From Neisseria sp. (GTDB lineage Bacteria > Pseudomonadota > Gammaproteobacteria > Burkholderiales > Neisseriaceae): a stretch of 37,516 nt of DNA. Numbering within the stretch: the stretch's first letter is position 1; every line of letters starts with the position of its first letter. Both the position numbers and the translations under genes were made by a program. Shown here piece by piece: positions 16,894 to 26,535 of the stretch. The notes beneath the pieces were generated by a model. It did no database searches. It worked only from the letters and a program-made list of their open reading frames with translations, and was not told the origin of the DNA. The stretch spans positions 1 to 37,516 of the forward strand of contig NZ_JAUNHL010000027.1 of the NCBI RefSeq assembly GCF_030523955.1, written 5' to 3'.

Positions 16894-19800
16894 GCGCAAG
16901 ACGCATTTTAAAACCATCGGTACAAGTCGAAGCAGGCAACACCGTTAGCTTTGAATTCGATGGCCAACAATACCAAGGCCTGAAAGGCGATACATTGGCA
17001 TCGGCATTGCTGGTAAACGGCGTTAAAGCCTTGGCCCGCAGTTATAAATACGGCCGTCTGCGCGGCATCATGAGCGCCGGTGCGGAAGAGCCTAACGCGC
17101 TGGTACAACTGGAAAAAGGTGCTTTCAGCACGCCTAACGTCAAAGCGACACAAGCCGAGCTCTACCAAGGCTTGATTGCGGAACGTACATCCGGCCGCCC
17201 CAGCCTGCATTTCGATTACAAAGGTATGATCGGATCGGTAGGCAAAGCCATGATGCCGCCCGGTTTTTACAGCAAAACCTTTAAATGGCCGCCAAAACTC
17301 TGGCCGACTTACGAAAACGTTATCCGTCAGTTCGCCGGCTTCGGCAGTACGCCTGAAGTGGGTGATGCCGAATGGTATGACCATCTGCATCATTATGTGG
17401 ACGTATTGGTTGTCGGCGGCGGTTTGGCCGGCTTGCAATCTGCCCTCAATGTTGCCGAAAACGGCTTGAAAGTGCTGTTGGTGGACGAGCAGGCACAATT
17501 GGGCGGCTGGCTGTTATCCGATGCAAGCAGCCGTTTCGACGGCATCAGCGGTGCCGAATACGCGGCCAGTCTGGCGGAAAAACTGAAGCAGCATCAAAAC
17601 GTAACGGTTTTAACCCGCACCACCGCCTTCGCCTTGCACGACCATAATTTGATTCAAGCGGTTGAACTGTTGCAAGATCACCTACCCTTAGGTCAACGCA
17701 ATCCCGACCAACCGCGCCAGCGTCTGCACCGTATCCGTGCCGATAAAGTCATTCTGGCCAGCGGTGCGATCGAACGGCCATTGGTATTCGGCAACAACGA
17801 CACCCCCGGCGTTTTCACCGTTTCGGCTGCGCAAACCTATCTGAATCGCTATGGCGTACTGTTGGGCGATAAAATCGTGATTTGCGGTAACAACGATGAA
17901 ATCTATCTGGCCGCCCGTGATTTGGCGCAGGCTGGCGCCGAAGTGATTGTTGCTGATGTACGTTCGCGCAGCAGCATCCCGGCCTATATTTCCAAACAAG
18001 TCAAAGTGCATCTGGCTACCGGGATTGCGCAAGTTAACGCCGGCAAAGGCCAAGTTCACGGTGTGGAACTGATAGATCTGAAATCCGGTGGCAAGCAAAG
18101 CGTAGCCTGCGAAGTGGTACTTTCCAGCGGCGGCCTGTCGCCTACCGTACACTTGTATTGCCACGATACCAGCCGTCCGCTGTGGGATGCCGAAAAAATG
18201 GCGTTTGTAGTACCCGATAAGTACGAGAACTGCAAACCGACCGTATGCAATGTAGGTGCGGTAACCGGCAGCAAAACTTGGCAGCAAACCCTTGCACAAA
18301 CCGCCGACATTCTGAAAGCCTTTTTGGCTGACCGCGGCATCCAAGCCGATATCGAGATGCCCAAAGTGGTTGAAGAAAAACATCAGGCTATGGAATTGGC
18401 CGTACGCCTGCCTGATGGCAAGCCGGCAGGCAAAGGTGCCAAAGCCTTTGTCGATTACCAAAACGATGTGACGGCCGAAGACATCAAAATCACCATTCAG
18501 GAGAACTACCGCCATATCGAACACGTGAAGCGCTATACCGCTTTCGGCTTCGGTACCGAACAGGGCAAGCTCTCCAGCGTCAACAGCTTTATCTTGACCG
18601 CAGAAGCCATGGGGGTTCCGGTAGAACAAGTCAGCACCACCACTTACCGCCCGGCTTATACACCGGTCAGCCTGGGTGTGTTGGCAGGCTTGGATGCCGG
18701 CGACACCTTCGACCCGGAGCGGATTACCGCCATGCACGAAAGCCATGTTGCGCGCGGCGCAGAATTCGAGCCGGTCGGACAATGGCTGCGTCCGTGGTAT
18801 TTTCCCAAAGCCAGTGAAGACATTCATGCCGCGGTTAACCGCGAATGCTTGGCTGCACGCAACGGTGTCGGTGTAATGGATGCCTCTACGCTGGGTAAAA
18901 TCCAGATCGACGGCCCGGATGCACGCGAATTCCTAAACCGCATCTATTCCAATGCTTGGTCTAAGCTGGAACCCGGAAAATGCCGCTACGGCCTGATGTT
19001 GGATGAAAACGGCATGGTTATGGACGACGGCGTAACAGCCTGCGTCAGCGAAGAGCAATTCTACATGACCACCACTACCGGCGGCGCCGCCCGCGTATTA
19101 AGCTGGCTGGAATTATGGCATCAGAGCGAATGGCCGGATTTGAAAGTCTGGATGACTTCGGTAACCGACCATTGGGGTACCATTGCCGTAGTCGGTCCCA
19201 AATCCCGCCAAGTCCTGCAAAAACTGTGTAACGACATCGATTTCTCCGCCGAGGCCTTCCCATTTATGGAATGGAAAGCAGGTACCGTAGCCGGCTTGCC
19301 CGCACGTGTATTCCGCGTATCCTTCTCCGGCGAATTGGCTTATGAAATCAATGTGGAAGCCGGTTACGGCCACTATCTGTGGGAGCAAGTAATAGCCGCA
19401 GGCGCCGAATTTGACATTACGCCCTATGGCACCGAAACCATGCACGTATTGCGTGCCGAAAAAGGTTTCATCATCGTCGGCCAAGATACCGACGGCTCGG
19501 TAACGCCGATTGATTTGGGCATGGGTTGGGCAGTGGGTATGAAAAAACCCTTCTCCTTCTTGGGCAAACGCTCTCTTGCACGCAGCGACACCGCGCGCAG
19601 CGACCGTAAACACTTGGTCGGTTTGTTCCCGCAAGATACGAACACGGTTATTCCCGAAGGTGCGCAGATTGTGGCCGATGCCAACATCAAAGTGCCGGAA
19701 GCCGGCGGATACGACCCGAAAGTTCCGCTGTTAGGCCACATTACTTCCAGCTATTACAGCGCCTTCCTTGGCCGGTCGATTGCCATGGCCGTAATAACCG

Positions 19801-19919
19801 ACGGTCGTAACCGTATCGGGCAGACCCTGTATGCCTTCAGCCAAGGCAAATTGATTCCGTTCACCGTAGCCGACAGCTCGGTATTTGTGGATGCCAAAGG
19901 AGAACGTCAACATGGTTGA
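16890..19919 (+). CDS. soxA: Sarcosine oxidase, alpha subunit
   Basis: A 1009-residue large subunit. Residues 15-110 form a ferredoxin-like domain without cluster cysteines. DVLVVGGGLAGLQSALNVAE (about 170-189) and a second dinucleotide fold (about 325-350, KIVICGNNDEIYLAARDLA) bind FAD and NAD+. Residues 620-1009 form a GcvT-like tetrahydrofolate-binding domain (REFLNRIYSNAWSKLEPGKC). This domain takes up the methyl carbon as 5,10-methylene-THF. Length is normal (about 1000). The start overlaps soxD, and the end overlaps soxG by 8 bases, so all four subunits are translationally linked. Confidence 0.97.
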   Translation: MSARRILKPSVQVEAGNTVSFEFDGQQYQGLKGDTLASALLVNGVKALARSYKYGRLRGIMSAGAEEPNALVQLEKGAFSTPNVKATQAELYQGLIAERTSGRPSLHFDYKGMIGSVGKAMMPPGFYSKTFKWPPKLWPTYENVIRQFAGFGSTPEVGDAEWYDHLHHYVDVLVVGGGLAGLQSALNVAENGLKVLLVDEQAQLGGWLLSDASSRFDGISGAEYAASLAEKLKQHQNVTVLTRTTAFALHDHNLIQAVELLQDHLPLGQRNPDQPRQRLHRIRADKVILASGAIERPLVFGNNDTPGVFTVSAAQTYLNRYGVLLGDKIVICGNNDEIYLAARDLAQAGAEVIVADVRSRSSIPAYISKQVKVHLATGIAQVNAGKGQVHGVELIDLKSGGKQSVACEVVLSSGGLSPTVHLYCHDTSRPLWDAEKMAFVVPDKYENCKPTVCNVGAVTGSKTWQQTLAQTADILKAFLADRGIQADIEMPKVVEEKHQAMELAVRLPDGKPAGKGAKAFVDYQNDVTAEDIKITIQENYRHIEHVKRYTAFGFGTEQGKLSSVNSFILTAEAMGVPVEQVSTTTYRPAYTPVSLGVLAGLDAGDTFDPERITAMHESHVARGAEFEPVGQWLRPWYFPKASEDIHAAVNRECLAARNGVGVMDASTLGKIQIDGPDAREFLNRIYSNAWSKLEPGKCRYGLMLDENGMVMDDGVTACVSEEQFYMTTTTGGAARVLSWLELWHQSEWPDLKVWMTSVTDHWGTIAVVGPKSRQVLQKLCNDIDFSAEAFPFMEWKAGTVAGLPARVFRVSFSGELAYEINVEAGYGHYLWEQVIAAGAEFDITPYGTETMHVLRAEKGFIIVGQDTDGSVTPIDLGMGWAVGMKKPFSFLGKRSLARSDTARSDRKHLVGLFPQDTNTVIPEGAQIVADANIKVPEAGGYDPKVPLLGHITSSYYSAFLGRSIAMAVITDGRNRIGQTLYAFSQGKLIPFTVADSSVFVDAKGERQHG

Positions 19920-20556
19920 TACAACACTGGTAGAAAAATGGGAAACGCCTTTGCACGTGCAATGGGCGGAGTTGAATGAACAAGCTGCCATCGACAGCGT
20001 CAATTACAGCAGCGGCAGCGCCTTGGGCTTTATCTATCTGCGCGGCATAGCGGATGATAAGGCGTTTAGCCAAGCGGTAGCCTCCGTTTTGGGCAGCGAT
20101 ATTCCCACCCAACCCAAACAAACGGTATACACCAAACCGGCCGCCGTATTGTGGCTGTCTCCCGATGAATGGCTCTTGGTATGCTCTTATGCAGAGAAAA
20201 ACGATTTGCTGCAAAAACTGCAAACCGCATTAAAAGGCGTATACGCCCAAGTGGTGGACAACAGCGGCGGCTTCATGCTGATGCGTATCCACGGCAATGA
20301 TGCCACTACTATTTTGCGCCATATCTCTCCGTACAATTTTGAGTCTTTACAGACAGGCCAATGCGTACAGACCATTGCAAAGAAAACCACCGTAGTGGTC
20401 GTAAAAGTAGCCGAAAACGATTACGCCTTCATTTTCCGCCGCAGTTTTGCCGATTATTTGTGGCGTATTTTGCAAAAAACCGCCAAGCCTTACGGCTATG
20501 CTTTGCAAAAAAAATGGCAGTTTTCAGAAACCGATTGGCAACGCTATACGGCTTGA
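19912..20556 (+). CDS. soxG: Sarcosine oxidase, gamma subunit
   Basis: A 214-residue subunit with a GcvT/YgfZ-like fold and no cofactor of its own. VLWLSPDEWLLV (about 82-93) is the family motif. The ATG at 19912 has AAAGGAG 9 bases upstream within the soxA end; an upstream TTG at 19885 is unlikely. It closes the operon and is followed by a strong terminator. A degenerate DUS (TTACAGACAGGCC) lies near 20346. Confidence 0.92.
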   Translation: MVDTTLVEKWETPLHVQWAELNEQAAIDSVNYSSGSALGFIYLRGIADDKAFSQAVASVLGSDIPTQPKQTVYTKPAAVLWLSPDEWLLVCSYAEKNDLLQKLQTALKGVYAQVVDNSGGFMLMRIHGNDATTILRHISPYNFESLQTGQCVQTIAKKTTVVVVKVAENDYAFIFRRSFADYLWRILQKTAKPYGYALQKKWQFSETDWQRYTA

Positions 20557-20590
20557 TTAAAGCTGGCCAACAGTAAAATCTCTGCTTATT

Positions 20591-20625
20591 ATCCCTGCGC
20601 TGCAAACCGCGCAGGGATTTCTTTT
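20591..20625 (+). terminator. Terminator of the soxBDAG operon
   Basis: ATCCCTGCGC and GCGCAGGGAT form a 10-bp stem with an 8-base loop, followed by TTTCTTTTG. Confidence 0.9.
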
Positions 20626-20636
20626 GTATAATCATG

Positions 20637-20650
20637 TCGCTTTTAAGCGA
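20637..20650. promoter_or_regulatory. Palindrome downstream of a TATAAT box
   Basis: TCGCTTTTAAGCGA is a perfect 14-base palindrome. A perfect TATAAT lies at 20627-20632, so the palindrome would sit at the start of transcription of the regulator gene at 20741. It could be an autoregulatory operator. No good -35 box is seen. Confidence 0.35.
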
Positions 20651-20740
20651 TCGCATGTCGAATTTATCACGCGCCATACCGCTGAAAGCCAGTAAGTTTA
20701 TGCCTGAAAAAAGGGAAAAGTCTGTACCAAGGAGAAAGAG

Positions 20741-21766
20741 ATGAGCATACCAAACCATTATTATCAACATAAAACCCAAAAAATCGGGTTTATTTTATTA
20801 CGCGGTTTCACCATGCTCAGCTTTGCCAGCGTGATTGAAGTAATGCGCATGACCAATTATTTAAGTCAAAATGAACTTTATTCTTGGCATATTTATCAAG
20901 ATCAGGAAGACATTTGCGCCAGCAACGGTTTACGCTTTGAAAATTCCATCAGCAAAGAAGAATTGTTCGGATGCGATATTGTTTTCGTTTGCGGCGGCAT
21001 TCACGTGCAAACCGCCACCACCGCATCGATCAAACAATTATTGCAACAGCTGGCGGCACAAGAAAATATCATTCTGGGCGGTTTATGCACCGGCTCCATC
21101 GCCTTGGCTCTGGCCAACCTGATGGACGGTTATCACAGCGCCGTGCACTGGGAAAGTTTGCCGGCAGCAAAAGAAGCTTTTTTGAAAGTGAAATTCGGCG
21201 AACAACTCTATGTAATCGATAAAGACCGCTATACCTGCTCAGGAGGCACCGCCTCTATCGATATGATGTTGCAGCTTGTCCGCATCCAGCATGGCAAGGC
21301 GCTGGCCACTTCGGTATCCCAACAATTCGTGGTCGAGAGAATCCGCGAAGCGTCTACCACCCAATATCTGGTTTATACGGAAAACATGGGGCCGGGCTAT
21401 GAATATGTGCGTGCCGCTATTGAACTGATGCAGGCAAATCTCGATGAAATCTTATCGATGCAGGAAATCGCCAATTTGATTCCGCTCTCTTTGCGCCAAA
21501 TGGAGCGTTTGTTTAAACGTTATTGCCATGTTTCACCGGCTCAATATTATTTGCGCCTGCGTTTGCAGCGCGCCAAAGAATTGTTGGCACAAACCAGCAT
21601 GAGCATCATGCAAGTAACGGTTGCCTGCGGCTTTTCGACTTCATCGCACTTTTCCAAAGCCTTCCGCAACTATTACGGCTACTCTCCGCGTGAACAACGC
21701 AAACCCACCGACCCTTCGCTGACTTATAAAGTAGCGGGCTCAGGCGGCGTAATCAGCAATCTTTAA
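20741..21766 (+). CDS. GATase1-AraC regulator beside sox genes
   Basis: A 341-residue transcription factor of the GlxA/GATase1-AraC type. Residues 13-195 form the DJ-1/PfpI-like ligand-binding domain, with GGLCTGS placing a cysteine (C116) at the nucleophile elbow and RYTCSGGTAS near 163. Residues 215-330 form the two-HTH AraC domain (MQEIANLIPLSLRQMERLFKR and FSTSSHFSKAFRNYYGYSP). AAGGAG is 7 bases upstream. This is the family of GbdR and SouR, which in Pseudomonas sense dimethylglycine or sarcosine and activate sox genes. Its position 185 bp behind soxG makes it the likely sarcosine-responsive activator. Confidence 0.85.
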   Translation: MSIPNHYYQHKTQKIGFILLRGFTMLSFASVIEVMRMTNYLSQNELYSWHIYQDQEDICASNGLRFENSISKEELFGCDIVFVCGGIHVQTATTASIKQLLQQLAAQENIILGGLCTGSIALALANLMDGYHSAVHWESLPAAKEAFLKVKFGEQLYVIDKDRYTCSGGTASIDMMLQLVRIQHGKALATSVSQQFVVERIREASTTQYLVYTENMGPGYEYVRAAIELMQANLDEILSMQEIANLIPLSLRQMERLFKRYCHVSPAQYYLRLRLQRAKELLAQTSMSIMQVTVACGFSTSSHFSKAFRNYYGYSPREQRKPTDPSLTYKVAGSGGVISNL

Positions 21767-21804
21767 CAGGCACAGTGAATCTGACAATATCTAAAATCGG
21801 CAAT

Positions 21805-21840
21805 AAAAAGGCTGCATCCTTATCGGATACAGCCTTTTTC
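21805..21840. terminator. Bidirectional terminator between regulator and BCCT gene
   Basis: AAAAAGGCTGCATCC and GGATACAGCCTTTTT pair with one mismatch around TTATC. A and T runs on both flanks serve both convergent genes. Confidence 0.88.
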
Positions 21841-21868
21841 ATCCAACCTCAAATTTCACAACTAAAGA

Positions 21869-23590
21869 TTAATCGGATTTAACCGTATTTGCAGGAGGGG
21901 CCAGCGGTATACCATGCTCATCCAGCAATAAATCTTCTTCACGGAAATTCGGATCGTTAATCTCTTTTTCCAGTTTCTTAATGGCTTTATTCCGAGTTTT
22001 CAAGCGTCGGAACAAATTGGCAATCATCAGCAGAATCACAAATGCAAACGGAAACGCACCGATAATAACGCCTGTCTGAACGGTATCGACTACGGCGTTA
22101 TCGCCCAGCGACAGCAACACAATCGCAACGGTGGCAATCGAGGCTACCAAAACCACGCGGAAGGCCGGGCTCGATTTACGCGGCGCGGATACAAACTCCG
22201 ACAAAGCGTAAGTACCCGAATCCAGCGAAGTAACATAATAAGTTGCTACCAAAATTGTAGCCACCACCATCAGCAAGCTGCCGCCGAACGGTAACAAATC
22301 GAGCATGGCAAACAAACCGCTGGAGCTGTCTGCCTTAATTGCCGCACTAATCAAACCTTTCGACTGTTCATCGTAATACATACCCGCAGAAGCAATGATA
22401 CCGATCCAGATCATCACGATCGCCGAAGGAATCACCGTTACGCCGATAACGAATTCGCGAATGGTACGGCCGCGCGAAATACGTGCAATAAAACCGGCCA
22501 CAAACGGGCTGAACGCAATCACCCAGCACCAAATAAAAATCGTCCACCAACCGTTCCAAGAATCTTTCCAAGAGGCCAAGGGCGACATGGTCAATTCAGG
22601 GCCGACATAGAAGCTCATGGTAATGAATTGGTCAAAGAATACGCCGGTGGTTTGCACCAAATTACCGAGAATGTAAACCGTCGGGCCAATCACCAATACG
22701 CTGAGTACCAGCACAATCGATAAGATGGTATTGGCCTCCGAAACGATTTTCATCCCTTTATCCAAACCGGCAAAGGCGGAAAATGAAGCCAGTACACCAA
22801 GCACCGCAATAATCACCACCCAAGTAGTGGTATTGCTGCCCAGCAAGCCCAAGGTCTGCAAACCGGATGAAAACTGGATGGATGCAAACGCAAAGCTGGT
22901 TGCCAAACCCAATACGGTCGCAATAATCGCCAGCATTTCAATCACCACGCCGGCCGGCCGCTGGGCCGCTTTGGGCAACAAATCGACGGTTGCCTCACGG
23001 AAAGTCAGCGTTTTTCCGAGGTTGTGGTGCGAATAAGCCAAACAGGCCGCAACGACACCGTACATCGCCCAAGCAGTAAAGCCCCAATGGAAATAGCCCC
23101 ATACAATGCCGCTCTCGCCGGGATTGCTGTTAATCGGCAAAATACCCGCATCATTTTTCAACATGATAGGCTCGGCCAGCGACCAGAAAATCAGGCCGAT
23201 ACCCTGCCCGCAGGCAAACAGCATCGAATACCAAGCAAAATTTGAAAACTCCGGTGCCGCCTTCGGCCCGCCGAGACGCACTTTGCCCAACTTGGAAAAG
23301 GTCAGCCAAATACACATGCCAACCGATACCAAGGAATAAAGAATAATAAACCAAGCCCAACCGCTGGTGATTTTCGTGCGCAGGTATTGGATGATGTCGG
23401 AAACGCCGGTCGGATTCATAATCACCGCAGCCACCACCAGAATAATCAATATCGGCGGCAACACTTTGATAATCAGAGAATCCAGCGGCGGAATCACCGT
23501 ACCCCGGAACCGGGGTAAGCTGGTTTGTATTTTTTGATCAGGCGGCATTGATTCTTTCTGATTTTGATCTTTGTTTGACGGGGTTGTCAT
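21869..23590 (-). CDS. BCCT family transporter
   Basis: A 573-residue betaine/carnitine/choline-type secondary transporter with 12 predicted helices, a polar N-terminal tail (1-35) and a charged C-terminal tail (KTRNKAIKKLEKEIN). Family signatures are GYFHWGFTAWAMYG (165-178) and WWTIFIWCWVIAFSPFVAGF with FIARISRGRTIREF. The glycine stretch in helix 3 is GQGIG. The ATG at 23590 with GGAG upstream is preferred over 23665. BCCT substrates are quaternary or N-methylated ammonium compounds. The setting between sarcosine and creatine genes makes sarcosine, creatine or betaine plausible, but the sequence alone does not tell. DUS core at 22070. Confidence 0.88.
   Translation of the reverse strand: MTTPSNKDQNQKESMPPDQKIQTSLPRFRGTVIPPLDSLIIKVLPPILIILVVAAVIMNPTGVSDIIQYLRTKITSGWAWFIILYSLVSVGMCIWLTFSKLGKVRLGGPKAAPEFSNFAWYSMLFACGQGIGLIFWSLAEPIMLKNDAGILPINSNPGESGIVWGYFHWGFTAWAMYGVVAACLAYSHHNLGKTLTFREATVDLLPKAAQRPAGVVIEMLAIIATVLGLATSFAFASIQFSSGLQTLGLLGSNTTTWVVIIAVLGVLASFSAFAGLDKGMKIVSEANTILSIVLVLSVLVIGPTVYILGNLVQTTGVFFDQFITMSFYVGPELTMSPLASWKDSWNGWWTIFIWCWVIAFSPFVAGFIARISRGRTIREFVIGVTVIPSAIVMIWIGIIASAGMYYDEQSKGLISAAIKADSSSGLFAMLDLLPFGGSLLMVVATILVATYYVTSLDSGTYALSEFVSAPRKSSPAFRVVLVASIATVAIVLLSLGDNAVVDTVQTGVIIGAFPFAFVILLMIANLFRRLKTRNKAIKKLEKEINDPNFREEDLLLDEHGIPLAPPANTVKSD
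22070..22080 (+). repeat. DUS core inside BCCT gene
   Basis: GCCTGTCTGAA within coding sequence. Confidence 0.85.
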
Positions 23591-23754
23591 TTCTTTTGCT
23601 CCATTTTTTGTGGTCCGGTATAAAAAATTCAAACAGATAATCCGATTTAAATTCCCCTTAACCATCCAAATATCGTCTACTTCATCTGCCCTTGATTAAC
23701 TCTGAAGGTTTTATTCTCGGTAAATACTCTATTTTTCTTTTAAGACTTTAAACC

Positions 23755-23795
23755 AAAGAGGCCTGTCTGAAAGTTTGTTTCAGACAGGCCTCTTT
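23755..23795 (-). terminator. Inverted DUS pair ending the MFS gene
   Basis: AAAGAGGCCTGTCTGAAA and its complement form an 18-bp stem with a 5-base loop. It contains DUS cores at 23761-23771 and 23779-23789. It lies 5 bases past the MFS stop, so it separates that gene from the BCCT gene, whose promoter must lie in 23591-23754. Confidence 0.9.
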
Positions 23796-23799
23796 CTTT

Positions 23800-25116
23800 C
23801 TAAAGCACTTTTCGGCTGTTATCTTTCACGCACAACACCGCCAGCATCGCCACCACCGCTACCGCCATCAAATACCAAGCAGGTGAGATTTTGGAGCCGC
23901 TTACACTGATCAGCCAAGTCGCAACCAGCGGCGTGGTACCGCCCATCAAAGCATTTGCGGAGTTAAAACTAAAGGCAAAGCCGGTATAGCGCACATCGGT
24001 CGGAAACAGCTCGGACAGAAAAGCAGGCAACGTGCCGTCGTTCACCGACAAAATCGCGCCGAAAATAATCTGAATCAGCAAAATCAAGCCGAAACCGCCC
24101 CAGCCGAATGCCATAAACAAAGGCACCGTCAGCACAACAAACAACACCGAGGCAGCAATCAGCATGGCTTTGCGGCCATAACGATCCGACAATTTGCCCA
24201 TAATGAAAATAAAACCGACATAAGACAACAGCGATACCGATGCCGCAACAAACGATTCGGTTTTACCTACGCTCATATTTTCCGAAAGATATTCCGGCAT
24301 GTAGCTCAAAATCAGATAAAACGCCACTGCATTCAGACAGGCCACCAAAAAGGCTACCAACAAGGCTTTCGGATGCTCCTTAAACAAGCGCTTAATCGGT
24401 ACGGATTCGGGATGGGCATTGGCCATGGCCGCCTGGAAAGAAGGTGTTTCTTCCAGCTTCAAACGGATATAGCGTCCCACCAAACCGAACGGTGCGGCCA
24501 ATAAAAACGGAAGCCGCCACCCCCATTCTTTCAATGCCTCCTCGCTCAGCAAGCCGTATAAGCCTGCCGCCATCAGTGAGCCCAGCAACAAACCTGCCGC
24601 AGTGGAAGCCGGAATCAGCGCAGTATAAAAACCACGCTTTTCGGGCGGCGCATATTCGGCCAGGAAAGTTGCCCCGCCGGCATATTCGCCTGAAGCGGAA
24701 AAACCCTGCGCCAACCTCAGCAATAGCAGCAACACCGGTGCCGCAAGACCGATAGTGGCATACCCGGGCAACAAAGCGATCAAAAACGTCGCTACCGTCA
24801 TAATCAGGATCGACCACGACAAAGCCGGACGCCGCCCGTATCGGTCACCGATATAACCCCAGAAAATACCGCCCAAAGGACGAACAATGAAAGATGCGGC
24901 AAATACGGCGTATGTAGACATCAAAGCCGTGGTTCTGTCGCTCTCCGGAAAAAATACCATTGCAATGGTTGCCGCTAAATAGCCGTAAGCACCGTAATCG
25001 AACCATTCTACAAAGTTACCGATGAATGTTGCCTTGGCGGCACGGTTTAAATCGCCATTATCTTGTTGCTGCGTGTGATGCGAAGAAGTTCCTGAAGCGC
25101 CAACGATTGTTGTCAT
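23800..25116 (-). CDS. MHS-type MFS transporter (ProP/ShiA-like)
   Basis: A 438-residue, 12-helix proton symporter of the metabolite:H+ symporter subfamily. NFVEWFDYGAYGYLA (about 33-47) marks the first helix, GDRYGRRPAL the loop 2-3 motif, and RLAQGFSASGEYAGG with APPEKRG the loop 4-5 motif. ProP in this subfamily carries proline and betaine, others carry organic acids. The ATG at 25116 has AGGAG 7 bases upstream; a TTG at 25122 is an alternative. It follows creatinase by 137 bp on the same strand, separated only by a 68-bp hairpin element, so the two may be co-transcribed. It is the best-placed creatine or creatinine importer. Confidence 0.85.
   Translation of the reverse strand: MTTIVGASGTSSHHTQQQDNGDLNRAAKATFIGNFVEWFDYGAYGYLAATIAMVFFPESDRTTALMSTYAVFAASFIVRPLGGIFWGYIGDRYGRRPALSWSILIMTVATFLIALLPGYATIGLAAPVLLLLLRLAQGFSASGEYAGGATFLAEYAPPEKRGFYTALIPASTAAGLLLGSLMAAGLYGLLSEEALKEWGWRLPFLLAAPFGLVGRYIRLKLEETPSFQAAMANAHPESVPIKRLFKEHPKALLVAFLVACLNAVAFYLILSYMPEYLSENMSVGKTESFVAASVSLLSYVGFIFIMGKLSDRYGRKAMLIAASVLFVVLTVPLFMAFGWGGFGLILLIQIIFGAILSVNDGTLPAFLSELFPTDVRYTGFAFSFNSANALMGGTTPLVATWLISVSGSKISPAWYLMAVAVVAMLAVLCVKDNSRKVL
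24332..24342 (-). repeat. DUS core inside MFS gene
   Basis: TTCAGACAGGC within coding sequence. Confidence 0.85.
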
Positions 25117-25155
25117 GATCAAGCTCCTTTTTTCTATCCGTATCAGAATAAGTAT

Positions 25156-25223
25156 GAGGTCTTTGCAAAATTCAGAGCTTCATTAAAAGCCCCGGATAAC
25201 TTGGGTTATTTTGCAAAGACCTC
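25156..25223. mobile_element. 68-bp hairpin element with GAGGTCTTTGCAAAA ends
   Basis: Perfect 15-bp inverted ends GAGGTCTTTGCAAAA and TTTTGCAAAGACCTC enclose 38 bases. The ends are a variant of the GAGACCTTTGCAAAA ends at 12308 and 12614. It lies between creatinase and the MFS gene, where its hairpin could lower readthrough, although it has no T run. Confidence 0.7.
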
Positions 25224-25253
25224 CTTATTTCAATGGTATTCCGTCAGTTGGGT

Positions 25254-26483
25254 TCAGCCTGCGGAGATGATATTGTGCTCCGGACCGTACGGGAACTTGG
25301 TGATGTTCTCAGCGCCGCCTTCTTTAACCACCAAGATATCGTGTTCGCGATAACCGCCGGCACCCGGCATACCTTCCGGCAGCATAATCATCGGTTCGAT
25401 GGAGATCACCATGCCCGGCTCCAGAACGGTATCGATGTCCTCGCGCAACTCCAAACCGGCTTCGCGGCCGTAGTAGTGCGACAACACGCCGAAAGAGTGG
25501 CCGTAACCGAAAGTACGGTATTTCAGCAAATCATATTCTTCGTAGATTTTGTTCAGTTCGTGGGCGATTTCGCAGCAGCGGATACCCGGTTTTACCAAAG
25601 CCAAACCGGCTTCGTGAACTTTCACATTGACTTCCCACAATTTCAGAGAGGCATCATCCACATGATCGTAGAACATGGTGCGTTCCAGCGCGGTGTAGTA
25701 ACCGGAAATCATAGAGAAACAGTTCAGGCTCAGAATATCGCCTTTTTGCACCTTGCGGCTGGTTACCGGATTGTGCGCACCATCGGTATTGATGCCTGAT
25801 TGGAACCAAGTCCAAGTATCCATCAGTTCGCTGTCCGGATAACGGCGGGCAATTTCGCGAATCATTGCTTGAGTGGAAGCCAGCGCCACCTCGTATTCCG
25901 GGATACCTTCGGTTACCGCATCGCGCAGCGCGAAACCGCCGATATCACACACATTGGCACCGTTTTTAATAAACTCGATTTCTTCGGCCGATTTCACCAT
26001 ACGCATGCGCATACAGGCAGCACTGATGTCGACAAACTCCACATCCGGCAGCGCCGCTTTCAATTTTTCCAAGCGCTCCAGCGGCAGATGGTCCATTTCA
26101 ACCCCGATGCGGCCTTTTTTCGGCAATTCCTGCGCACAGGCTTTGAAATAATTGTCGCGTTGCCAGTCGGTATACACCACATTGTAATCACCTACCGTAC
26201 GACGCCACGGTTGGCCGCCGTCGATGTTGGCGGAAATGGAAACCACTTTGTCCTGAGTAACCACCAAGCCGTAGAAACGGCCGAACGAGCAATACAAAAA
26301 GTCGGAGTAGTAGTTAATATTGTGATAAGAGGAGAACAGCACGCCGTCGATTTGCATCTCCGCCATTTTCTGGCGAAGCAGGCTTTGCCGGCGTTGGTAT
26401 TCAGCCAAGCTGAAGGTGGATTTGACTTTTTCACCGTTCTCAATGGTAATCAAGCTGGGCATTTGCATCGGGTTTGAGGACAT
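25254..26483 (-). CDS. Creatinase (creatine amidinohydrolase)
   Basis: A 409-residue cytosolic enzyme that hydrolyses creatine to sarcosine and urea. It has the pita-bread (aminopeptidase P-like) fold without metal ligands. By comparison from memory with P. putida creatinase the proteins align almost end to end with an offset of 5: general acid/base H237 (H232 there) in TDGAHNP, substrate residues R69, E267, R340 and E363. Blocks such as SYHNINYYSDFLYCSFGR, SANIDGGQPWRRTVG and ELMDTWTWFQSGINTDG are shared nearly unchanged. This makes creatinase, not a Xaa-Pro peptidase, the firm call. AGGAGA is 8 bases upstream of the ATG at 26483. Divergent from a GATase1-AraC regulator; probably co-transcribed with the MFS gene. 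Confidence 0.95.
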   Translation of the reverse strand: MSSNPMQMPSLITIENGEKVKSTFSLAEYQRRQSLLRQKMAEMQIDGVLFSSYHNINYYSDFLYCSFGRFYGLVVTQDKVVSISANIDGGQPWRRTVGDYNVVYTDWQRDNYFKACAQELPKKGRIGVEMDHLPLERLEKLKAALPDVEFVDISAACMRMRMVKSAEEIEFIKNGANVCDIGGFALRDAVTEGIPEYEVALASTQAMIREIARRYPDSELMDTWTWFQSGINTDGAHNPVTSRKVQKGDILSLNCFSMISGYYTALERTMFYDHVDDASLKLWEVNVKVHEAGLALVKPGIRCCEIAHELNKIYEEYDLLKYRTFGYGHSFGVLSHYYGREAGLELREDIDTVLEPGMVISIEPMIMLPEGMPGAGGYREHDILVVKEGGAENITKFPYGPEHNIISAG

Positions 26484-26535
26484 CTTTATTTCTCCTGATT
26501 AGATTCGAATATCAACTTTAATTTTGAAGCCACAA

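Noticed and set aside
25254-26483. Xaa-Pro aminopeptidase instead of creatinase
   Set aside because: Same fold, but the metal ligands are missing and the creatinase catalytic and substrate residues are all present.
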